Source: Bradyrhizobium lablabi
Lineage (GTDB): Bacteria > Pseudomonadota > Alphaproteobacteria > Rhizobiales > Xanthobacteraceae
Direction: 5' to 3'
Assembly (NCBI RefSeq): GCF_018129385.1
Contig: NZ_JAFCLN010000002.1
Coordinates: 124,001-188,000, forward strand
DNA length: 64,000 nucleotides
Shown: one piece after another, positions 59,088 through 64,000 of the stretch
How the letters are laid out: every line of letters begins with the position of its first letter
How positions within the stretch are numbered: the first letter of the stretch is position 1
Program-made: the position numbers and the translations under genes
Notes under the pieces: model-generated
Seen by the model: the letters and a program-made list of their open reading frames with translations, nothing else
Databases searched by the model: none
Told to the model about the DNA's origin: nothing

Positions 59088-60283
59088 GCGCTTCCTCGCT
59101 TCCACCAGCCCTCAACATCATCGCGCTGACGACGTTTGCCGCCAGCCTTTCGGGCCGGGCGCTCGATCCCGTGCTGCCGCACGTCGCCGACGAGTTCAGC
59201 GTCAGCATTGCGACGGCCGCCGGCTTTTCGGCAGCCTTCGCCTTCACATTCGCGATCGTGCAGCCGGTGCTCGGGGCTGCCGCCGACATGTTCGGCAAGG
59301 CGCGACTGATGACGATTTGCCTCGCGCTGCTCGGCGTGTCCTGCATCCTCGGCGCGCTGGCGAACTCGTTCGCCATGCTGTTCGTCACCCGCATCCTTGC
59401 CGGCATCGGCTCCGGCGGCGTCTTTCCGGTCTCGCTGTCGCTGGTCAGCGATCTCGTCGGGCCGGAAAAGCGCCAGGTCGCAATGAGCCGGACGCTCGGA
59501 GGCGCGATGGCGGGTAATCTTTTGGGCGCCACGGCATCGGGGCTCATCGGCGATTTCCTCGGCTGGAGAGGCGTGCTCGCGGTGCTCGGCGTGCTGGTGA
59601 TAGCGGCCTCGATTGCGGTCGCCGCCGGCTTCAGGGGAGCCGCGCTGGCGCGTCCGCCGCGCACAAATCTCTACGCCATCCGGCAGGGCTATCGCACCAT
59701 CTTCAACAACCCGAATGCGAAATTCTGCTACGGGGCGGTGTTCATCGAAGGCTGCTGCGTGCTGGGACTGTTTCCCTTTATCGCCTCGTTCCTGTTCGAT
59801 CTCGGCCAGACGTCGGTTTCCATCGCAGGCATCGTGATCGCCGGCTTTGCCATCGGGGGACTGTTCTACACGCTGACGGTATCGCGTTTTCTGCCGCGGC
59901 TCGGTGTTCGGGGCATGATGATCACCGGGGGGGCGCTGGTGGGCCTGCAACTGGCCGCTGTCGCGTTCGGCCCGGACTGGCGGATCCAGCTGGCAATCCT
60001 GCTCTTCATGGGTTGGGGCTTTTACATGATCCACGGCTGCCTCCAGGTGTTTGCCAGCGAGCTTTCGGCGGAAGCGCGCGCGACCGCGCTCGCGCTGCAC
60101 TCGTTCTTCTTTTTCCTGGGCCAGACCATCGGCCCGATCGCCTATGGTTTCGGCATAAGCCACGCCGGCAAGACTCCGACGCTGCTGGCGGCGGCAGCGA
60201 TCATGATCGCGCTGGGATTTGCCTGTGCCAGGTTGTTGCGGCAGGTGCGGCCGGCGGATGCAGGATCGGTCGCGTCAGGATGA
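59084..60283 (+). CDS. Major facilitator superfamily transporter
   Basis: A 399-residue inner-membrane transporter with about twelve helices. Helix 1 is NIIALTTFAASLSGRALDPVLPHVADEFSV-like over about 9-40. The MFS motif between helices 2 and 3 appears as G-A-A-A-D-M-F-G-K-A-R near residues 65-75, and the antiporter-type region GSGGVFPVSLSLVSDLVGPEKR near 104-125. Start GTG 59084 overlaps the kdsA stop by four bases. The 256 residues upstream in the same frame are a reading of kdsA in another frame and are discarded. The coupling to kdsA is notable, but the substrate is unknown. Confidence 0.9.
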   Translation: MSASSLPPALNIIALTTFAASLSGRALDPVLPHVADEFSVSIATAAGFSAAFAFTFAIVQPVLGAAADMFGKARLMTICLALLGVSCILGALANSFAMLFVTRILAGIGSGGVFPVSLSLVSDLVGPEKRQVAMSRTLGGAMAGNLLGATASGLIGDFLGWRGVLAVLGVLVIAASIAVAAGFRGAALARPPRTNLYAIRQGYRTIFNNPNAKFCYGAVFIEGCCVLGLFPFIASFLFDLGQTSVSIAGIVIAGFAIGGLFYTLTVSRFLPRLGVRGMMITGGALVGLQLAAVAFGPDWRIQLAILLFMGWGFYMIHGCLQVFASELSAEARATALALHSFFFFLGQTIGPIAYGFGISHAGKTPTLLAAAAIMIALGFACARLLRQVRPADAGSVASG

Positions 60284-60334
60284 CGCACGCTTTGCCTGCG
60301 CGATAGGCAGCGATGCGCCTGCCGTATTGCATGC

Positions 60335-62251
60335 ATGGCACGGAGATTGCTTGAATTTTCGTCTACAGGTGAACCAGTGGACGCCCAACTCCATAATTCC
60401 AGCAATATCATTTCCCCGGCCCGCACTACCGGATATGCCACCCAACCTCCGCTTCAGCGATTTCTCGCCGACTGCTACGAGGAATTTCGATCCGATCATT
60501 CCGGCGCCGTGGCCGATTACATTCCCGAGCTGAAGCGCGCCGATCCGGCGCATTTCGGTATCGGCCTCGTCACGATCGATGGCCACATCTATGAAGTCGG
60601 TGACAGCCGGGTACCGTTCACCATCCAGTCGGTATCGAAGGCCTTTGTGTTCGCCCTGGCGCTTGAACTGGTCGGCGAGGAGCGCGTCTCGGCGGCGATC
60701 GGCGTGGAGCCGAGCGGCGAAGCCTTCAATTCGATCCGGCTCACCAACGACAATCGGCCGTTCAATCCGATGGTGAATGCCGGCGCGATCGCATGCTCCG
60801 GATTGATCCATCAGGTCGACGGCAAGGCTGCATTCGCTCGCATTCATGAAAAGCTCAGCCAGTTTGCCGGACGCGAACTCGGTGTCGATGACGCCGTGCA
60901 TGCATCCGAAACCGAAACCGGCAACCGCAACCGGGCGATTGCCTGGCTGTTGCGCAATTATCTGGTGGTGCAGGGCGACGTCGATGCCGTGCTCGACACC
61001 TATTTCAAGCAGTGCGCCATCCTCGTCACTGCGCGCGATCTCGCCGTGATGGCGGCGACACTGGCCAACCGCGGCGTCAATCCGGTCACCGGCGTGCAGG
61101 TGATCGCGCCGAATGTGGTGGCGCGAACGCTGTCGGTGATGACCAGTTCGGGCATGTACGACTACGCCGGCGAATGGATCTATCGCGTCGGCATCCCCGC
61201 CAAGAGCGGCGTCGGCGGCGGCATCGTTGCGGCGTTGCCTTCGCAGATGGGGCTTGGCACTTTCTCGCCGCTATTGGACGGCCATTTCAATAGTGTGCGC
61301 GGCCTCAAGGTCTGTGAGGCGCTGTCGGCGCGCTTCGACCTGCACATGCTCAACCGCAGCTCCGACGTTCGCACCTGCATTATCGCCGACTACGACATCT
61401 TCGGAATTGCATCGCGGCGCAGCCGCCAGCCGCATGAGCAGCAGATCCTCGACGACCGTCACAGCGACATCCGCGTCATCGAACTGGTCGGCGCGCTCAA
61501 TTTTGCAGCCATCGACTATGTTACGCGGAGGCTCGCCGGCGAGCCACCGAACGCACCATTGCTGATACTGGATTTCCGCCGGGTGCCAGACCTTACCGCG
61601 GCCGGTGCGCAACTGCTCGGCGAAAAGCTTACGATCCTGGGCAATGCCGGCGTCACCACGATCCTGACCGGTGTTGAGCCGACCTCGCAGGTCTGGTCGG
61701 CCATCCGGGACCGCGTTCTCGAGCCCAGGCGGCTGCGGCGTTTTGCGCTGCTCGACGATGCCATCGAATGGGCTGAGGACCAGGTGATCTACCGCTATGG
61801 CGGTTTCACGGCGCAAAAGGAAACGACGCATCTCGGCGAGCAGGCGCTGCTCGCCGAGCTCGATCCGGAAGAGATCGCGGCCCTGGCCGAGTTGTCGACC
61901 ATGCGCCGCTACGAAGCCGGCCAGCGCATCATTAGCGCAGGCGATCCCGCCAACTCGCTGTTCTTTCTGCAAAGCGGCATGGTCAGCGTGAAATTGCCGA
62001 GTGGCGTGCGGCTGGCCTCGCTCGGGCCGGGGATGGAATTCGGCGAGATGGCGATCATCGAGAACCGGCGCAGCGCCGACGTCTGGGCCGATACCGCGGT
62101 CAAATGCCTGGAACTCCCGCTTGACGCGTTTGCCGACTACCGCCAGCTTCATCCGCAGATTTCCATGAAGATCATGAGAAATCTTTCGGCGCTGCTGGCG
62201 CGGCGTCTCATCCTCGCCAACGCCAAGGTCGATCTGCTCAGCGCTTACTAG
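60335..62251 (+). CDS. glsA: Glutaminase fused to STAS and cyclic-nucleotide-binding domains
   Basis: Hydrolyses glutamine to glutamate and ammonia. The glutaminase domain (about residues 40-325) has the beta-lactamase-like SxxK at 99-102 in TIQSVSKAF, NAGAIACSGL near 149-158, YFKQCAILVTARDLAVMAATLANRGVNP-type residues near 223-250, and KSGVGGGIVA near 289-298. It is followed by a STAS domain (about 370-475, SDIRVIELVGALNFAAIDYV and LILDFRRVPDLTAAGAQ). The C-terminal cyclic-nucleotide-binding domain (about 505-625) includes PGMEFGEMAIIENRRSADVWAD, where the GE and RxA residues of the phosphate cassette are kept. Ordinary glutaminases are about 310 residues. ATG 60335 is used; GTG 60374 is possible. 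Confidence 0.92.
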   Translation: MARRLLEFSSTGEPVDAQLHNSSNIISPARTTGYATQPPLQRFLADCYEEFRSDHSGAVADYIPELKRADPAHFGIGLVTIDGHIYEVGDSRVPFTIQSVSKAFVFALALELVGEERVSAAIGVEPSGEAFNSIRLTNDNRPFNPMVNAGAIACSGLIHQVDGKAAFARIHEKLSQFAGRELGVDDAVHASETETGNRNRAIAWLLRNYLVVQGDVDAVLDTYFKQCAILVTARDLAVMAATLANRGVNPVTGVQVIAPNVVARTLSVMTSSGMYDYAGEWIYRVGIPAKSGVGGGIVAALPSQMGLGTFSPLLDGHFNSVRGLKVCEALSARFDLHMLNRSSDVRTCIIADYDIFGIASRRSRQPHEQQILDDRHSDIRVIELVGALNFAAIDYVTRRLAGEPPNAPLLILDFRRVPDLTAAGAQLLGEKLTILGNAGVTTILTGVEPTSQVWSAIRDRVLEPRRLRRFALLDDAIEWAEDQVIYRYGGFTAQKETTHLGEQALLAELDPEEIAALAELSTMRRYEAGQRIISAGDPANSLFFLQSGMVSVKLPSGVRLASLGPGMEFGEMAIIENRRSADVWADTAVKCLELPLDAFADYRQLHPQISMKIMRNLSALLARRLILANAKVDLLSAY

Positions 62252-62287
62252 CAATGCGCTTCGCGCCATTATCGACAGGGTGATGAC

Positions 62288-62312
62288 GGCAAGCTTCGCC
62301 CTGGCGCTTGCC
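62288..62312 (+). terminator. Weak hairpin after the glutaminase gene
   Basis: GGCAAGC (62288-62294) and GCTTGCC (62306-62312) form a 7-bp stem with an 11-nt loop. It lies 37 bp after the stop and before the next promoter. It has no T run and could serve as a weak terminator. Confidence 0.35.
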
Positions 62313-62370
62313 AAGTTCCAATATTGTGCAAAGATAAATCGGCTTCGAATGTCGACGCGCGGCTAATGGT

Positions 62371-62384
62371 TTGACTTAAATCAA
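62371..62384. promoter_or_regulatory. Anaerobox (FixK/FNR-type operator)
   Basis: TTGA-CTTAAA-TCAA is a perfect inverted repeat TTGA-N6-TCAA, the core of FNR/FixK2 sites. Its centre is at 62377.5, so a class II promoter would start near 62419, about 40 bp before the chosen TTG of the next gene. It overlaps an upstream in-frame ATG at 62384, which is therefore an unlikely start. Confidence 0.75.
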
Positions 62385-62458
62385 TGAATCAGGCCCTCGA
62401 TAGGGTCGATTTTCCCTGGCGCCATACGAACAAGCGCGCGCTCGAATGGAGAGCTTTT

Positions 62459-62911
62459 TTGAGTGAGCCGATGCATCCCGCCGCGCCGCATCACCTGCCG
62501 GCCTTCATCACCGCCCCGGGTGAAACCGACGTGCTGATGTGGATCGTCGGCATTTTCCTGCTGGTCGCGATCCTCACATTCGGAAATATCTATCTGCACC
62601 TGCACACGCTGCCGGAGCGGATGGCGCACAGGGGGCACAAGCTTCAGTTCGAGATCGTGGCGGTGCTGGGTTTGCTGGCGCTATTCACCCACATCCACAT
62701 TTTTTGGGTCGCAGGCTTGCTCCTTGCGATGGTCGACCTGCCTGATTTCGGCTCGCCGCTGCGCCGGATTGCGGGATCGGTCGAGAAAATGGCCGGCGTT
62801 ACGCCCGAAGAAGAACCGGCCGTTGTGCCCGATGACACCGGTCCGCGCCGGGTGGTCGCCGGCGACGGCAAGTCCCCAGCCACCAAGAGCGAGGTGCACG
62901 GCCATGCTTGA
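62459..62911 (+). CDS. Small inner-membrane protein paired with HlyD (YiaW/DUF3302-like)
   Basis: A 150-residue protein with two transmembrane helices (about residues 25-48, VLMWIVGIFLLVAILTFGNIYL, and 65-88, IVAVLGLLALFTHIHIFWVAG), then a cytosolic tail with PDDTGPRR. It resembles the small partner of HlyD-type efflux pairs such as E. coli YiaW-YiaV. The start is TTG 62459, with GGAG seven bases upstream. ATG 62471 is an alternative, and ATG 62384 would put the anaerobox over the start codon. It overlaps the next gene by eight bases. The family call is resemblance only. Confidence 0.6.
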   Translation: MSEPMHPAAPHHLPAFITAPGETDVLMWIVGIFLLVAILTFGNIYLHLHTLPERMAHRGHKLQFEIVAVLGLLALFTHIHIFWVAGLLLAMVDLPDFGSPLRRIAGSVEKMAGVTPEEEPAVVPDDTGPRRVVAGDGKSPATKSEVHGHA

Positions 62912-64000
62912 GCTGCTGCTTTGCTCGATGTTGACGATCCTGCCCGACTATCTCTATCGCCGTTACCGGCAGGGCAAGCGGTGGGGCAAGGAGATCAATC
63001 TCTTCTCGGTGTGGTTCGAGCTGCGATACGGCATCGTGAGCTGCCTCATGCTAACGATCGCGCTGATCACGATGATCTTCTATTTCCATCCGTCGACGTC
63101 GTCGGCAACCCTTTACTTCCGGACCGTCCCGATCGTCACCGAAACGGTCGGCCGGGTCGCGGAGGTTCACGTTGATTACAGCGCGCCGGTCAAACAAGGC
63201 GATGTGCTTTTCACGCTGGACAATTCAAAGCAGAGGGCCGCGCTGGAAACGGCCAAGCGCAAGATCGCCGAAGTGGATGCTGCGATGCTGGCGGCGGAAG
63301 CCGACGTGCTCAAGGCGGAAGGCCAGCTTCAGGAAGCGAAGAATTCGCTACAGCAGGCTCAGGACGAGCTCGACGTCAAGACCGAGCTACAGCGGCGCAA
63401 CCCCGGTATCGTGCCGCAGCGTGACATCGAAAAGCTACAGGTGATCGTCGCCCAGCGTCAGGGCTCTCTCGACGCGGCAACGGCTGCAAAACAGTCCGCG
63501 TCGACGCGCGTTACCGCGCTCATTCCGGCCGAGAAGGCCAGCGCGCAAGCGGCGCTCGCCGAGGCGCAGGTCGATCTGGACAAGACCTTTGTCCGGGCCG
63601 GCGTAAATGGGCGCGTCGAACAATTCCTGTTGCGCCCCGGCGATATTGTCAATCCGATCATGCGCGCCGCCGGCGTCCTGATCCCCGAAGGCGACAGGCA
63701 GCGCGTGCTCTCTGCTGGGTTTGGCCAGATCGAGGGCCAGGTCATGAAGGTCGGAATGGTGGCCGAGGCGACCTGCATCTCGAGGCCCTGGGTGATCATC
63801 CCGCTGGTGGTGACCAACGTGCAGAATTACATCGCGGCCGGTCAGTTCAGGGGCGGCGAGCAATTGCTCGAAGCGCAGAGCACCGTCCGCCCGGGAACGA
63901 TTCTCGTGTTCATGGAGCCGATCTTCAAGGGCGGCCTCGATGGCGTGACGCCAGGCAGCAGTTGCGTCGCGAACGCCTACACCAGCAATCACGAACTGAT
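62904..64000 (+). CDS. HlyD-family membrane-fusion protein, 3'-truncated by the window
   Basis: 365 codons are visible and no stop is reached. An N-terminal membrane part (about residues 1-22 and 45-65, SCLMLTIALITMIFYF) is followed by the biotinyl-lipoyl-like segment (IVTETVGRVAEVHVDYSAPVKQGDVLFTLD, about 75-104). Then comes a long coiled coil (about 107-225) rich in Ala, Lys and Gln, and a second lipoyl half with VRAGVNGRVEQFLLRPGDIV (about 232-251). This is the layout of YiaV/EmrA-like periplasmic adaptors. It overlaps the preceding membrane protein by eight bases and is probably in the same operon under the anaerobox. Confidence 0.9.
   Translation, partial: MLELLLCSMLTILPDYLYRRYRQGKRWGKEINLFSVWFELRYGIVSCLMLTIALITMIFYFHPSTSSATLYFRTVPIVTETVGRVAEVHVDYSAPVKQGDVLFTLDNSKQRAALETAKRKIAEVDAAMLAAEADVLKAEGQLQEAKNSLQQAQDELDVKTELQRRNPGIVPQRDIEKLQVIVAQRQGSLDAATAAKQSASTRVTALIPAEKASAQAALAEAQVDLDKTFVRAGVNGRVEQFLLRPGDIVNPIMRAAGVLIPEGDRQRVLSAGFGQIEGQVMKVGMVAEATCISRPWVIIPLVVTNVQNYIAAGQFRGGEQLLEAQSTVRPGTILVFMEPIFKGGLDGVTPGSSCVANAYTSNHEL

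Noticed and set aside
62384..62458. Upstream ATG for the membrane protein before HlyD
   Set aside because: The anaerobox overlaps this ATG, no ribosome site precedes it, and GGAG with 7-nt spacing points to TTG 62459.

Overview
The window is about 64 kb of high-GC alphaproteobacterial chromosome. Gene content, gene order and three families of intergenic palindromic repeats point to Bradyrhizobium or a close relative in the Nitrobacteraceae. It reads as a chain of conserved housekeeping blocks interrupted by four accessory insertions. It contains no rRNA, recognisable tRNA, CRISPR array, transposase or prophage.

Core block 1 (1-13879, + strand) is the translation, isoprenoid and envelope superoperon: tsf(end)-pyrH-frr-uppS-cdsA-dxr-rseP-bamA-lpxD-fabZ-[secreted histidine phosphatase]-lpxA-lpxI-lpxB. 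It supplies UMP, ribosome recycling, undecaprenyl-PP, CDP-diacylglycerol, the MEP pathway, envelope-stress proteolysis, outer-membrane protein assembly and lipid A. A perfect 13-bp hairpin separates it from the convergent gltA and gltX genes (13942-16844).

Accessory region 1 (about 16.9-26.3 kb) carries a flavodoxin-fold oxidoreductase, glnS, an NTF2-like protein, a 700-bp repeat tract, a TreT-like trehalose synthase with a second GT4 glycosyltransferase, and a cluster of tiny membrane or secreted proteins. Three of these (A, B, C) are paralogues of 49-57 residues, and the middle copy is a mosaic of the other two. Core block 2 resumes with comEC, then lexA (with a perfect GTTC-N7-GTTC SOS box over its promoter) and moeA. 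Accessory region 2 (31.9-39.0 kb) holds a HAD phosphatase, an Old Yellow Enzyme, a CtpA-type protease, a Cache-PAS-GGDEF-EAL protein and two tandem small secreted EPGYC proteins. Core block 3 is moaC-trpC-trpD-ppiD on the - strand, with copies of one palindromic repeat in both spacers flanking trpD.

Accessory region 3 (43.5-50.5 kb) is a surface-glycan-like cassette: a GT-C type membrane protein, then a tight four-gene operon (sugar C-methyltransferase, GMD-like SDR, dolichyl-phosphate-mannose-synthase-like GT2, SAM methyltransferase) and an FkbM methyltransferase. Core block 4 is tpiA, secG, pyrG and kdsA, with a GNAT/XRE-cupin pair, a phospholipid-methyltransferase-like protein, a two-component system and a NIPSNAP protein between them. 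The window ends with an MFS transporter coupled to kdsA, a glutaminase-STAS-cyclic-nucleotide-binding fusion, and a two-gene inner-membrane/HlyD efflux pair. A perfect TTGA-N6-TCAA anaerobox lies upstream of that pair, suggesting FixK/FNR control.

The most unusual elements are the mosaic mini-protein family around treT, the glutaminase fusion, the anaerobox-driven efflux pair, and the glycan cassette between ppiD and tpiA. All functional calls rest on reading motifs by eye; no database search was run.
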